Of a stretch of 64,000 nucleotides of DNA, positions 1-12,509 are shown one piece after another. The DNA lies in assembly GCF_900116705.1 (NCBI RefSeq), contig NZ_FPBP01000002.1, forward strand, positions 377,696-441,695, in the 5' to 3' direction. Every line of letters begins with the position of its first letter. The stretch's first letter is position 1. The DNA comes from Halomonas korlensis (GTDB taxonomy: Bacteria > Pseudomonadota > Gammaproteobacteria > Pseudomonadales > Halomonadaceae). The notes under the pieces are model-generated. The model saw nothing but the letters and a program-made list of their open reading frames with translations, searched no databases and was not told the origin of the DNA. A program made the translations under genes and the position numbers.

Positions 1-2460
<2,460 letters not shown>

Positions 2461-2484
2461 TGGGTTTCCCTCCCTGCAATATAT

Positions 2485-4524
2485 TCAGCGCACCGGATGG
2501 ATACGCCAGATGGCAAACGGCAAATGCCAGGGCTCAAGCCGCACCGACTGCCACTTGCCCTGCCATGTCCAGCGCTGTCCGGTCATTAGATCCTCGACGT
2601 GCAGCACCCCATCGTCAGGCAACTCAAGCTCCCAGAGTGGCAATTCGAAATCCCCCGCCTGCGCCTCGAACGGGTCGAGACACACGACCACCAGAACGAA
2701 GTTGTCGCGCGCCTCGGTACGCTTGCCGAACAGCAGCAACCGCTCGTTATGAATGGGGTAGAAGGCAATGCCCAGATGCGTCTGCAGGGCTGGGTTCTCG
2801 CGTCGGATGCGGTTGAGCTGGGCAATCTCGTAGCGGATATTGCCGGGAGCGGTGTAGTCCCGCGGGCGGATCTCATACTTTTCCGAATCGAGATACTCCT
2901 CCTTGCCCGGCACCGGCGCGCCCTCGCAGAGCTCGAAGCCGGAATACATGCCCCAAAGCCCCGAGCCCATCGTTGCCAGCGCCGCGCGCAGCAAAAAGCC
3001 CGGCCGGCCGCACGACTGCAGAAAGTAGGGATTGATATCCGGCGTATTGACGAAGAAGTTGGGGCGAAAGCCCTCGCGTAGCGGTGAGGCATTCAGCTGG
3101 GTGAAATAGGTCGTCAATTCCTGCTTGGTGTGGCGCCAGGTGAAGTAGGTATAACCCTGGTTGAAGCCCAGCTTGCCCAGACGTGACATCATCGCCGGGC
3201 GGGTGAAGGCTTCGGCGAGGAACAGCACCGACGGGTCACGCCCGCGGATATCGGCGATCAGCCACTCCCAGAACGGCAGTGGTTTGGTGTGCGGGTTGTC
3301 GACGCGAAAGGTCTTGACGCCCTCGTCGACCCAGCCCTGCACTATATCGCGCAGCTCGATCCACAGCGAAGGGATCGCGTCCTCGGCATAGAAATCGACG
3401 TTGACGATGTCCTGATATTTCTTGGGCGGATTCTCCGCGTAGCGGATAGACCCGTCGGGACGCCACGAGAACCAGCCGGGGTGTTCCTTGAGCCAGGGGT
3501 GGTCCGGTGAGCACTGAATGGCGAAATCCAAGGCGATTTCCAGGCCGTGCTCGGCAGCAGCGCGCACCAGACGGCGAAAATCCTCTCGCGTGCCCAGTTG
3601 GGGATGAATCGCTTCATGTCCGCCCTCCTCGCTTCCGATCGCATAGGGGCTGCCGGGATCATCCGGGCCGGCGACGAGGGCGTTGTTGGGTCCCTTGCGG
3701 TGCGTCTTGCCGACCGGATGGATGGGGGGAAAGTAGAGTACGTCGAAGCCCATGTCGCGGATCATCGGCAGCCGCTTGTGTACGTCGTTGAAGGTGCCGT
3801 GCCGGTTGGGGTCGTTGGTTTCCGAGCGGGGAAAGAGCTCGTACCAGCTGGCAAACTGCGCCTCGAGCCGCTCCACTTCCACGGGATAGCGCGCATCGCT
3901 GCGGGTCAGGTGGGGGCGCGTATCCGCCTCGTGCATCAGCTGCGCCGTCTCGCTCGACAGCAGCACGGCGACACGCTCGGCCTCCTGCTCAGCCTGGCTG
4001 AGTCGCGCAAGGACAGCCCCCAGCCCCTTGGCGAGCGCGCCTTCGCTGTTTTCGGCGGCCCGTTCCACCAGCCGGCGGCCCTCCTCGAGTTCGAGCGTGA
4101 CCGACACGCCGGCCTGATGCTTCTTGGTCAGTTCGGAGCGGTAGGTGGCGTAGAGATCCCACCAGGCCTCGATGATGAAGGCATGACGCCCGACTCGGCG
4201 CGGGGTGAAACGCGTCTCCCAGATATCCAGGCCCAGCGGGCGAATCAGCTGCATCGCCTCGCGCTGCATATTGCCTTGATCATCGAACCAACAGACGGCG
4301 GCGGCCAGCACGTCATGCCCGTCGGCAAAGATCACTGCCCTGACGATCACCGGCTCGTCGACGATGGCCTTGGTGGCGAAACGCCCGTGATCGAGTGAAG
4401 GCTGCACGGATTCGATGGCGATACGTGGCGCCTTGACGGCGGCCAGCACATCGTCCGGGCCAGGCGCCTGTGTCACGACGCTGTCGATATCGGTATCGGT
4501 CGCGGGTTGCGGCGAGTAACTCAT
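2485..4524 (-). CDS. glgE: Maltose-1-phosphate maltosyltransferase
   Basis: Transfers maltose from alpha-maltose-1-phosphate to the non-reducing end of alpha-1,4-glucans, the polymerising step of the GlgE pathway. The 679-residue length is typical. The N-terminal beta-sandwich (about 30-145) and helical insert lead into a GH13 barrel; FRVDNPHTKP places the nucleophile at D409 and FLAEAFTRP places the acid at E438. The first ATG (4530) lies almost on top of the AGAGGAG Shine-Dalgarno sequence, whereas the ATG at 4524 has about 7 nt of spacing, so 4524 is preferred (start MSYSPQ). It sits between glgX and treS on the same strand, which supplies its substrate through the TreS-maltokinase protein. 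A branching enzyme is expected beyond the left edge but is not seen. Confidence 0.96.
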   Translation of the reverse strand: MSYSPQPATDTDIDSVVTQAPGPDDVLAAVKAPRIAIESVQPSLDHGRFATKAIVDEPVIVRAVIFADGHDVLAAAVCWFDDQGNMQREAMQLIRPLGLDIWETRFTPRRVGRHAFIIEAWWDLYATYRSELTKKHQAGVSVTLELEEGRRLVERAAENSEGALAKGLGAVLARLSQAEQEAERVAVLLSSETAQLMHEADTRPHLTRSDARYPVEVERLEAQFASWYELFPRSETNDPNRHGTFNDVHKRLPMIRDMGFDVLYFPPIHPVGKTHRKGPNNALVAGPDDPGSPYAIGSEEGGHEAIHPQLGTREDFRRLVRAAAEHGLEIALDFAIQCSPDHPWLKEHPGWFSWRPDGSIRYAENPPKKYQDIVNVDFYAEDAIPSLWIELRDIVQGWVDEGVKTFRVDNPHTKPLPFWEWLIADIRGRDPSVLFLAEAFTRPAMMSRLGKLGFNQGYTYFTWRHTKQELTTYFTQLNASPLREGFRPNFFVNTPDINPYFLQSCGRPGFLLRAALATMGSGLWGMYSGFELCEGAPVPGKEEYLDSEKYEIRPRDYTAPGNIRYEIAQLNRIRRENPALQTHLGIAFYPIHNERLLLFGKRTEARDNFVLVVVCLDPFEAQAGDFELPLWELELPDDGVLHVEDLMTGQRWTWQGKWQSVRLEPWHLPFAIWRIHPVR

Positions 4525-4588
4525 CGGCATGCTCCTCTTGCTCCCGCATTTCTTCCTGAAAGGCGGGCAGGTGAACGACCAGCCTGGG

Positions 4589-6796
4589 TCAACGCGTCGG
4601 GGTGACGGCCCCCGGGATGTCCTGTACCAGCTCCAGCAGGGTCAGCGAACGCCCCTCCATGTCATGCACGTCGCCAAAGGATCGATAGACGGGCGCCTCG
4701 TCCTGCGCATGGCTGGTGTCGAGACGGCACAGCCAATGGCTGCCGCGAGCGACCGCCGGCAGTGAGAACGTCACGCCTTCGTGATGGGCGTTGAACAGCA
4801 GCAGCAGCGTGACGTCATCGCCGGCGCGGCGGATGCCGGAGGGTTGTGCCCGCCCGTCGAGCAGCAGGCCGAGCGTACGCGCCTCGGGGTCTTCCCAGCG
4901 CTCGACGTCCATTTCCTCGCCATCGGGCGCCAGCCAGGTCACTTCTCGCAAGCCCATCTGCTCGTTGTATTCCCCGCTCAGAAAACGCCCGCGGCGCAGG
5001 ATCGGGTAGCTCAGTCGCAGCGCAATCACCTGGCGCACATAATCGATCATCGCGTGGGCATCGGCGCCGAGGTTCCAGTCGACCCAGCTGATCTCGTTGT
5101 CCTGGCAATAGGCATTGTTGTTGCCCTGCTGTGTGCGCAACAGTTCATCGCCTGCGAGCAGCATCGGCGTGCCCTGGGAGAACAGGATGGTGGCGAAAAA
5201 GTTGCGGATCTGGCGCAGTCGCAGCGCCTGGATCTCGGGGTCATCGGTGGGACCTTCCACGCCATGGTTCCACGACAGGTTATTGTCGTGGCCGTCATTG
5301 TTGTCTTCTCCGTTGGCCTCGTTGTGCTTCTCCTCGTAGACCACCAGATCATGCAGCGTATAGCCGTCATGCGCGGTCACGAAATTGACCGACGCGAAAG
5401 GCCGCCGTCCACGCCGGTCGAAGAAGTCTGCCGAGGCCATCAGCCGCGTGGCGAGCTCGGGCAGTTGTCCTTCATCGCCTTTCCAGAACGAGCGAACGGT
5501 ATCGCGGTAACGGTCGTTCCATTCCGCCCAGCCCGGTGGGAATCCGCCGACCTGATAGCCGCCGGGCCCGCAGTCCCAGGGCTCGGCGATCAATTTGACC
5601 TGGCTCAGAACGGGGTCCTGGCGGCAGGAATCGAGAAAGCCGCCACCCTCGTCAAAACCGTGCGGCTCGCGGCCCAGGATGGTCGCCAGGTCGAAACGAA
5701 AACCGTCGACACGCATCTCGGTGGCCCAGTAGCGCAGCGAGTCGGTAACCATCTGCAAGACTCGCGGGTGGCTCATGTTGAGCGTATTCCCGGTGCCGGT
5801 ATCGTCGATGTAGTAGCGGTTCTCGTGGGGCATCAAGCGGTAGTAGGAGGCATTGTCGATCCCCTTGAGCGACAGGGTGGGCCCCAGCTCATTGCCCTCC
5901 GCGGTGTGGTTGTAAACCACATCCAGGATGACCTCGAGATTGGCCGCGTGGTAGCGCGCCACCATTTGCTTGACTTCGTTGATGCTCGCGCCGGAAAGAT
6001 AACGCGAATGCGGCGCGAAGAACCCCAGGGTGTTATAGCCCCAGTAGTTGCGCAGCCCCTGCTCCAGCAGGTGTTGATCGTCGACGAAGGCATGAATCGG
6101 CAACAGCTCAACTGACGACACCCCCAGCGAGCAGATATAGTCCACCACCTCGTTGACCATCAGGCCGGAAAATGTCCCTCGCAGCGCCGCGGGCACCGAG
6201 GGATGGCGCATGGTGTAACCCCGCACATGAGTCTCGTAGATGATAGTGCGATCCCATGGCAGTTGAACATCCCGCGACCGCCCCCAGGTGAAGGCCGGAT
6301 CGACCACCCGGCAGCGCGGCATGAAGGGGGCGCTGTCGCGTTCATCGAAGCTCAGGTCGCCCTCGGGGTCGCCGATGGTGTAGCCAAACAGCGCCTCATC
6401 CCACTGCAGTTCACCGACGATCTGCTTGGCATAAGGATCGAGCAGCAGCTTGTTGGGATTGAAACGGTGGCCATCTGTCGGGGCATAGGGGCCGTAGACC
6501 CGGTACCCATAGAGCTGGCCGGGTCGCGCATCCGGCAGGTAGCCATGCCAGATCTCGTCGGTATACTCGGGAAGTTCGATGCGTTCCAGTTCCTGCTGCC
6601 CCTCGTCATCGAACAGGCACAGCTCGACCCGCGTCGCATGGGCCGAGAAGAGAGCAAAATTAACACCCAGCCCATCCCAGGTGGCTCCCAATGGAAACGG
6701 CCAGCCCTCTCGCACCCGTGAGCGATTGAGGACTCCCGGCGATTCATCCGTCGTGACGCTCGCCTCACTGTCACCTAACGCATCCTGTTTGGTCAT
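4589..6796 (-). CDS. glgX: Glycogen debranching enzyme (isoamylase type)
   Basis: Hydrolyses alpha-1,6 branches, mainly of phosphorylase-trimmed glycogen, releasing maltooligosaccharides that MalQ, TreY and TreZ can use. The 735 residues carry an N-terminal CBM48 domain (FPLGATWDGLGVNFALF, about 35-125) and a GH13 barrel with FRFDLATILGR (nucleophile), LIAEPWDCGPGGYQVG (acid) and the FVTAHDGYTLHDLV region. These are characteristic of GlgX rather than pullulanase. The start at 6796 (MTKQDAL) follows an AAGGACGAG ribosome-binding sequence. It lies 88 bp downstream of the DUF2934 gene and 64 bp upstream of glgE. In Pseudomonas aeruginosa the same order treY, DUF2934, glgX is known (PA2162-PA2160). 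Confidence 0.95.
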   Translation of the reverse strand: MTKQDALGDSEASVTTDESPGVLNRSRVREGWPFPLGATWDGLGVNFALFSAHATRVELCLFDDEGQQELERIELPEYTDEIWHGYLPDARPGQLYGYRVYGPYAPTDGHRFNPNKLLLDPYAKQIVGELQWDEALFGYTIGDPEGDLSFDERDSAPFMPRCRVVDPAFTWGRSRDVQLPWDRTIIYETHVRGYTMRHPSVPAALRGTFSGLMVNEVVDYICSLGVSSVELLPIHAFVDDQHLLEQGLRNYWGYNTLGFFAPHSRYLSGASINEVKQMVARYHAANLEVILDVVYNHTAEGNELGPTLSLKGIDNASYYRLMPHENRYYIDDTGTGNTLNMSHPRVLQMVTDSLRYWATEMRVDGFRFDLATILGREPHGFDEGGGFLDSCRQDPVLSQVKLIAEPWDCGPGGYQVGGFPPGWAEWNDRYRDTVRSFWKGDEGQLPELATRLMASADFFDRRGRRPFASVNFVTAHDGYTLHDLVVYEEKHNEANGEDNNDGHDNNLSWNHGVEGPTDDPEIQALRLRQIRNFFATILFSQGTPMLLAGDELLRTQQGNNNAYCQDNEISWVDWNLGADAHAMIDYVRQVIALRLSYPILRRGRFLSGEYNEQMGLREVTWLAPDGEEMDVERWEDPEARTLGLLLDGRAQPSGIRRAGDDVTLLLLFNAHHEGVTFSLPAVARGSHWLCRLDTSHAQDEAPVYRSFGDVHDMEGRSLTLLELVQDIPGAVTPTR

Positions 6797-6884
6797 TCAT
6801 CTCGTCCTTGATCGATCCTGATGTGCCCTACCCCATACCGGCCCCGACGGAACCCGCCGGGGTCACCAAGGTCCCGGCGCCACG

Positions 6885-7526
6885 TCACTCTTCTCCGGGC
6901 TTGTCCTCGGGCTTGGGCGTCTTGTCACGTGGTGAGGACCGCGTGCGCTTCTTGCTGGCCTCGGTCTTCATCGTCTCCGACTTGCTGGCCTTCTGCGCGG
7001 CTGGGCTCTTGCGCGTCGAGGCTCCGGCCTTGCTGGTGGCTGTTTTTGCCCCCGTTTTGGGCGCTGTCTTTGGCGCGGCCTTGGCGGGTGCCCGAGAAGA
7101 TGCCTTGGTGGCACGCGCCTTCCTGGGGGCCGTGGGACTGGGCGTTGGGGGCGTGTCCGGCACCGATGAGGGGGTGTCCGATCCACGATCATGAACCGGG
7201 ACCTCATCTGCCGGCGCGTCGGCCGCGAGATCGTCGCGGTACGGCCTCTCCTCGAGACCGGGCTCGCCATCGGGGTCATCGAGCGGCAGACGGTTCTCCT
7301 GAATGCCGACCTCATCCTCTTCCAGCGGCAGATCCTCCTCGAGGATGGGCGCCTCGTCATGGGGGACATCCAGTGCGTCGAGCTCGGCCTCATTCCCCGC
7401 GGCCCGCTCGGCGGCCACGATCTTCCAGGCCATGTCCCAATGGCGCTGGGCCTGATCGTCGGGGCGCCCCTCGGATTCCCAGATGCGATACGCAAGCTGG
7501 CGTACCCGCTGTTCGTCATCAGCCAT
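6885..7526 (-). CDS. DUF2934 protein with lysine/alanine/proline-rich tail
   Basis: Function unknown. The 213-residue product has an N-terminal DUF2934 motif (about 5-50: RQLAYRIWESEGRPDD then HWDMAWKIV), an acidic middle (about 55-100, many E and D) and a strongly basic tail (about 125-213) made of K, A, P, S and T, like histone H1 or AlgP/PhaF tails. Such a tail could bind DNA or a polyanion; this is inference. Of two close ATGs, 7532 lies only 2 nt from AAGGAGG while 7526 has 8 nt, so 7526 is chosen. It overlaps the treY stop by 8 nt, suggesting translational coupling. A DUF2934 gene occupies the same slot in the P. aeruginosa cluster, which points to a role in glucan or trehalose metabolism. 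Confidence 0.85.
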   Translation of the reverse strand: MADDEQRVRQLAYRIWESEGRPDDQAQRHWDMAWKIVAAERAAGNEAELDALDVPHDEAPILEEDLPLEEDEVGIQENRLPLDDPDGEPGLEERPYRDDLAADAPADEVPVHDRGSDTPSSVPDTPPTPSPTAPRKARATKASSRAPAKAAPKTAPKTGAKTATSKAGASTRKSPAAQKASKSETMKTEASKKRTRSSPRDKTPKPEDKPGEE

Positions 7527-10359
7527 GCTCATGCCCTCCTTGATGATCGGATACCACGTCCTCGCCTTTCTCTTCCGGCCGCTGGTCTGCGCCATGCACC
7601 CAGACCCCGACGGGGAAGTCCGCCAGCAGCTCGGCGGGTGACAACGCCTCTTCGGCAAGTGACAGCGAAACGTCGGTGAGCACCTCCCGCCACTGACCCT
7701 GCAGGGCTGGCGTCAGATGGATTCGCGTATTCTCCCAGCACGCCGGCGGAATCACCGGATGCGGCGCGCCTGCAAGCCACCGGCTGACCAGGCGAGGCAC
7801 CACGACCAGCACCGCCTGGTCGCCATGTCGACGAACGAAGGCGACCACCTGGGTGGCTCGGGCGCCGTCAATGACCAGCGGTTGATAGTCGCCGGCCTCG
7901 AAGAGACGCGGCTGCGCCTGGCGCAACGCCATCAAGCGCACCAGCACGGCCTGCTTTACCTGGCCGTCCTGCCAATGCGCCAAGGCATCGACCGGCGCCT
8001 CATCCGCCTGCAGGGTGGCGCTGCGCACCGCGTAATCGACCTCTCGGCGGTTGTCCGGATCCACCAGGCTATAGTCCCAGTAGTCGCAGCCCTGGTAGAG
8101 ATCCGGCACGCCCGGCACCGTCATGCGCAGCACCACCTGCACCAGGCCGTTGATCGCCCCGGGCACATCGAGACGCCTGGCCGCCTCGGCAAGCTCGGCC
8201 CGCCACGTCGGGTCGCCAAGCAGCCTTTGCAGATACGCCTGGCAGGCCGACTCATAGGCCTCATCGGGCCACAGCCAGTGGCTGCGCAGCTTGGCCTCGC
8301 GCAAGGCCTTGACCTGCCATTGGCCAAGCCGCTGCTCGAACCCTTCCATGCCCTCGTCGTCGTCAGCGGACAGCGTGGGTGGCCAGGCGCCCAGCAGCAG
8401 CTGATAGAGCATGAGTTCATCGGCCGGCGACGGTGCCGGCCCCGATGGCAGCAACTGGCGCCAGGCCGCGGCCTCGATTCGCCAGCGCCGCATGCGCTCG
8501 GCGATGTCCTGCGCCTGCTCGCTGATGACCGCAAGCCTCGCCCGTACGTCTTCGCCGCGCTTGTGGTCATGCGTTGCGGTGGCCAATAACGTGGCGGGGA
8601 AGCGTTCGCGCCGCTGCCGGCAGGCCTTGTGAAAGTCGGCGGGGCTGTGGCTGAAATGCTCGGGGTCGAAGCCGACATCGTTGCGCGAGATCAGCACCGC
8701 GCTGCGATAGCCCGCGGTGTCCTCGACCGCCTTGGCGGCCACCGGGGAGGTCAGTTGCTGAAAACGCACAATGGCGCGACGACGCAGCTCGCGCTCCTGG
8801 TCATCGTCGCAGTCAGCCGGCGCCTCGCCGCCCAGCCAGCGCTCCAGTTGTTCGAGCACGGCGACCTCGGGAGGCCGTACCTCGCCGCGCGCACCGTTGA
8901 GCGCCTGCTGGAAGAAACCTTCATCCTGGGCGGGACGCCCGCCGTCGTCGGCATAGGTGCGATAGACCGGGAAATGCACGATGAGCGCCCGCAAGGTTCG
9001 CTGGATGGCACCCAGGGTGATGTCGCGGCTAGAAAGCGAATAGCGCGCCACGTCATGCAGCGCCTGGGCGCAAGCCGCAAATTCGCTGGCCAGCGCCGTC
9101 TCGAGTATCTCGCCGCGGGCCAGGCGCACCTCGACCAGGAAGTCGTCGTCCCGGCCGGTCTCCTCGCGCCACAACGTCCGCAGCGGTGCCGCGCCCTCGG
9201 GGTCGTGCTGCAGTCCCGACACCTGGTTCATGAATTCGTAGCCGGTGGTGCCGTCCACGCCCCAGTCATCGTGCAATGGCTCGTCGGCGGCGAGGATCTT
9301 TTCCACATACAGCGCGACGCGGCGCGGCACCTCGGGCGGACGCCTGGCCTCGAGGGCGTCGAGACGCGCACGCAGGCGCCGGCAGTACCCGGCGGGGTCG
9401 GCCAGGCCATCGACATGATCGACACGCAGCCCATCGATCCAGCCTGCCTCGACCAGCCCGAAAACCAGGGCATGGGTGGCCTCGAAGACCTCGGGAAGCT
9501 CGACCCTCAGGCCACCAAGTTCGGTGATGTCGAAAAACCGCCGCCAGTTGATCTCGTCGCTTCCCGTGCGCCACCACGCCAGCCGGTAGGACTGCTTCTC
9601 CAGCAGGTCATGCAGCCGCCGTGCACCCAGCGGGTCGCGGCCATCGAACCGGCGCATGGCATGCTCGAGCGAGTCGCGCGCGGCCGGGTCCGCGGCGAGT
9701 TCGCGCAGCGCCTCGCGCAACGGCTCGACGGCGGTATAGGCATCCTCTCGCGTGGCGAGCTCGTCGAACCGCCGGGCCATGTCACGCAGCGCTCCGTGCT
9801 CAACATGACGCAGCAGCTCGCCATAATGGCGCGGGTCGAGCGGAAAGCGGTGCTCGTGATACTCGAGATGAAAACTGGCGGACGACGGCGCATAGCGCAG
9901 CATCAGCTGGCCGGATTGCAGGACGTCGGCGTAGGGCTCGCCCAGAAAAGGCACGAGCAGCTTGCCGTACAGCAGCGGGTCGGGCGATGCCCAGTCGATA
10001 TCGAAGAAGGCGGCAAACGGGCTCTGCTGTCCCCAGGCCATCACGTCCTGCCACCAGCGATTCTCGGAGCCCCCCACGGCGACATGGTTGGGCACGATAT
10101 CCAGGATCAGCCCCATCCCCTTGGCGCGCAGGCGCTGGACCAACCGCTCGAGGGCGGCCTCGCCGCCCAGTTCGGGGTCGAGGCGGGTCGGGTCTATGCC
10201 ATCGTAGCCGTGCGGCGAGCCGGCCCGCGACGTCTGCAGTGGCGAGGCATAGAGGTGGCTGACGCCGAGGGCGGCGTAGTCATCGACCCATTCGGCGGCA
10301 TCGTCGAGAGTAAAGCCGCGATGAAACTGCAGGCGCAGGGTGGCGCGAATGGGATTCAT
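7519..10359 (-). CDS. treY: Maltooligosyl trehalose synthase
   Basis: Converts the reducing-end alpha-1,4 linkage of maltooligosaccharides to alpha,alpha-1,1, making maltooligosyl trehalose for TreZ. The 946-residue protein starts with the TreY signature (LRLQFHRGFTLDDA, then LGVSHLYASPLQTSRAGS, HGYDGIDPTRLDPELGG) and DIVPNHVA. WIDGLRVDHVDGLADP holds the nucleophile and ALYVEKILAADEPL the acid. The C-terminus contains the PGVPDLYQGCDYWDYSLVDPDNRR motif. Its start overlaps the malQ stop (ATGA) and its stop overlaps the DUF2934 start, so the operon is tightly coupled. Length and motifs match the family; nothing is missing. Confidence 0.96.
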   Translation of the reverse strand: MNPIRATLRLQFHRGFTLDDAAEWVDDYAALGVSHLYASPLQTSRAGSPHGYDGIDPTRLDPELGGEAALERLVQRLRAKGMGLILDIVPNHVAVGGSENRWWQDVMAWGQQSPFAAFFDIDWASPDPLLYGKLLVPFLGEPYADVLQSGQLMLRYAPSSASFHLEYHEHRFPLDPRHYGELLRHVEHGALRDMARRFDELATREDAYTAVEPLREALRELAADPAARDSLEHAMRRFDGRDPLGARRLHDLLEKQSYRLAWWRTGSDEINWRRFFDITELGGLRVELPEVFEATHALVFGLVEAGWIDGLRVDHVDGLADPAGYCRRLRARLDALEARRPPEVPRRVALYVEKILAADEPLHDDWGVDGTTGYEFMNQVSGLQHDPEGAAPLRTLWREETGRDDDFLVEVRLARGEILETALASEFAACAQALHDVARYSLSSRDITLGAIQRTLRALIVHFPVYRTYADDGGRPAQDEGFFQQALNGARGEVRPPEVAVLEQLERWLGGEAPADCDDDQERELRRRAIVRFQQLTSPVAAKAVEDTAGYRSAVLISRNDVGFDPEHFSHSPADFHKACRQRRERFPATLLATATHDHKRGEDVRARLAVISEQAQDIAERMRRWRIEAAAWRQLLPSGPAPSPADELMLYQLLLGAWPPTLSADDDEGMEGFEQRLGQWQVKALREAKLRSHWLWPDEAYESACQAYLQRLLGDPTWRAELAEAARRLDVPGAINGLVQVVLRMTVPGVPDLYQGCDYWDYSLVDPDNRREVDYAVRSATLQADEAPVDALAHWQDGQVKQAVLVRLMALRQAQPRLFEAGDYQPLVIDGARATQVVAFVRRHGDQAVLVVVPRLVSRWLAGAPHPVIPPACWENTRIHLTPALQGQWREVLTDVSLSLAEEALSPAELLADFPVGVWVHGADQRPEEKGEDVVSDHQGGHEHG

Positions 10360-12509
10360 GAGCCGCCCCTTGTCTCGCGGGTATTCTTGGCGACCTTCTC
10401 GCCGACATTCTGGCGAGCCAGGCCGCGAGCCATGGCCAGCGCCGCGAGGCGCTCAGCCACTTCGGGCGATTCCAGCAGCTCCTCTGTCGAGGCAGTCCAC
10501 CGCCGCCGCCAGTTGGGATGCTCATCCAGGGTGGCCGGCAGGTTGGCCTGCTCCTCGAGCCCCAGCGCATCCTCGACCGGCAGCAGCATCAACGGTGCCG
10601 GGGTTCGCCCCAGATGGCGCACGCAGGTATCGAGTACCCGCGAGATGGGAAAGTCCGCCGCCTCCAGCGTGGACGGGCCGCGTTGCGGATGCGTCAGGCC
10701 GATAGCCGCCGATAGGTTGGCACGGGCTTCGCGGCGAGCCTGAGACTCGCTTTCGGCATTCTGATCGACCGCGAGCAGCCCCAGCCGGCTGCGCCATTCG
10801 ATGTCCCGCCCCGCCCACCAGCCGGCGATGGTCGGCAGGTCGTGGGTCGAGGAGGTCGCCATGGCGTCGTCGGTCCACGCCGAGGCATCCAGAAAGTCGC
10901 CCTGCTCGTCCTGTTCGAACCACAGCACCTGCATGCCGAGAATGTGCCGCGAGGCCAGCGCCTCGCGAAACCCCGAGGCTACCGTGCCCAGGTCCTCGCC
11001 GATGACGATGCCGCGATGGCGCCAGGACTCCAGCGCGACCAGCCGCAGCATGTCCTTGAACGGGAAGCGCAGGTAGGCGCCCTGGGTCGGGGGGGCGCCA
11101 TGGGGCACCAGCCACAGGCGCAGCAGTCCCAGCGCATGGTCGATGCGCAGGCCGCCGGCGTGAGAGAACCCGACACGCAGCATGTCGATGAAGCTGCGAA
11201 AGCCCGAGTGGATCAGGCCATGCGGCGAGAACGACGCCAACCCCCAGTCCTGGCCATGCACGTTGAAGGTGTCGGGCGGCGCCCCGATCGAGACTCCCTG
11301 GAGCATTTCCTCCTGTCGGCTCCACGTCTGACTGCCGGCGCCGTCGGCGCCGACCGCCAGGTCGGCGATCAGGCCAATCGCCATGCCGGCCTCGCGGGCG
11401 GTCGATTGAGCACCCGACAGGCCCTCGGCCACCAGCCATTGCAGGAAGGCGTGAAAATCCACCTCGTGGGCATTGTCGGCGGCGAAGCGTGCCACCTCGG
11501 GGCTGTCGGGACGGCGCAGCGCCTCGGGCCAGTCGTGCCAGCTTTCTTGCGGCCGACTGGCCTGCAGGGCCTCGAAACGACAATGGTCCTCGAGATGTGC
11601 GCCGCCCTGCTGGCGGAACTGCGCCCACTGGCGTTTGAGCAGCTGCGCGGGCTCGTCGTCGCGAGCGATGAAGTCATCGAACAGCGCACGCAGCCAGGTC
11701 AGCTTGTGCCGTCCTGCCGTGGGCCAGTCGATCAGGTCTTCGGTTTCCAGCCGCTGCAGCGCGGCCTCCAGGCCGCAGCGCCGGATCGCCTCCTTGACCG
11801 GCGCGTCGCCGAATTGCATTTCCGGGGCGGCATACAGGGCATTGCGTACCAGGCGACTCGACGGTGCGTAAGGGCTGTAGCGGTCCGGCCAGGCGCTGAA
11901 CATGGCATGCGTGGGACTGATGGCGATCGCCTGCGCCCCTTTTTTCGCCGCATGCCGCGCCAGGGTCTGCAGGGCCTGCAGATCACCAATGCCGCCATCG
12001 CCCTCGCGGCGCAGGGCATAGAGCTGGGTCGCCAGCCCCCAGACGCGTGGCGTGGGTTTCTCAGCGGCATCGGCGACCGAGAAGCATTGCCGGGGGGCGA
12101 CGGCCAGCGTCAGCTCGACACCGCAGACAGCGAGCCGGTGATAGCCCGTCTGGGCGACCGCGGGCAGGCAGCCATGCGCATCGACCTGACCCTCATGTGC
12201 GCCGCCCTCCTCCAACTGCAAGTGGTACGGCGTGCCCGGCGCCACCGAGGACGGCAGGGTCACGACAGTATCGGACTCGGCGGTGATCAATGGCGGCCAC
12301 TGCGCGGGCTCCTGGGGGTGACGCAGGCGTTGCGCCCGGTCCAGGCTCGCGCGCAGCGTCGGCTCGTCGTCGGCGGGAAAGCCCAGCAGGTCGAGCATCG
12401 TACGTTGAATGTCGGTCGACAGGCGGCAAGGCTCGCCGTCGCTGTCTTCCCACTCCAAGATCAGGCCGACGGTTTCGGCGAGAAGGGTCAGATCCTTCAT
12501 TTCCTTCAT
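10356..12509 (-). CDS. malQ: 4-alpha-glucanotransferase (amylomaltase)
   Basis: Disproportionates maltooligosaccharides (GH77), lengthening short chains so that TreY, TreZ or GlgE can act on them. The 717 residues match MalQ: an N-terminal extension with a beta-sandwich (about 65-135), RVWGLATQLYALRREGDGGIGDL, GLIADLAVGADGAGSQTW, LRIDHALGLLRLWLVP (nucleophile region) and IVIGEDLGTV (acid). The ATG at 12509 follows AGAGG with about 7 nt spacing, and it overlaps the treZ stop as ATGA. The order treZ-malQ-treY is the same as in P. aeruginosa PA2164-PA2162. Confidence 0.95.
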   Translation of the reverse strand: MKEMKDLTLLAETVGLILEWEDSDGEPCRLSTDIQRTMLDLLGFPADDEPTLRASLDRAQRLRHPQEPAQWPPLITAESDTVVTLPSSVAPGTPYHLQLEEGGAHEGQVDAHGCLPAVAQTGYHRLAVCGVELTLAVAPRQCFSVADAAEKPTPRVWGLATQLYALRREGDGGIGDLQALQTLARHAAKKGAQAIAISPTHAMFSAWPDRYSPYAPSSRLVRNALYAAPEMQFGDAPVKEAIRRCGLEAALQRLETEDLIDWPTAGRHKLTWLRALFDDFIARDDEPAQLLKRQWAQFRQQGGAHLEDHCRFEALQASRPQESWHDWPEALRRPDSPEVARFAADNAHEVDFHAFLQWLVAEGLSGAQSTAREAGMAIGLIADLAVGADGAGSQTWSRQEEMLQGVSIGAPPDTFNVHGQDWGLASFSPHGLIHSGFRSFIDMLRVGFSHAGGLRIDHALGLLRLWLVPHGAPPTQGAYLRFPFKDMLRLVALESWRHRGIVIGEDLGTVASGFREALASRHILGMQVLWFEQDEQGDFLDASAWTDDAMATSSTHDLPTIAGWWAGRDIEWRSRLGLLAVDQNAESESQARREARANLSAAIGLTHPQRGPSTLEAADFPISRVLDTCVRHLGRTPAPLMLLPVEDALGLEEQANLPATLDEHPNWRRRWTASTEELLESPEVAERLAALAMARGLARQNVGEKVAKNTRETRGGS

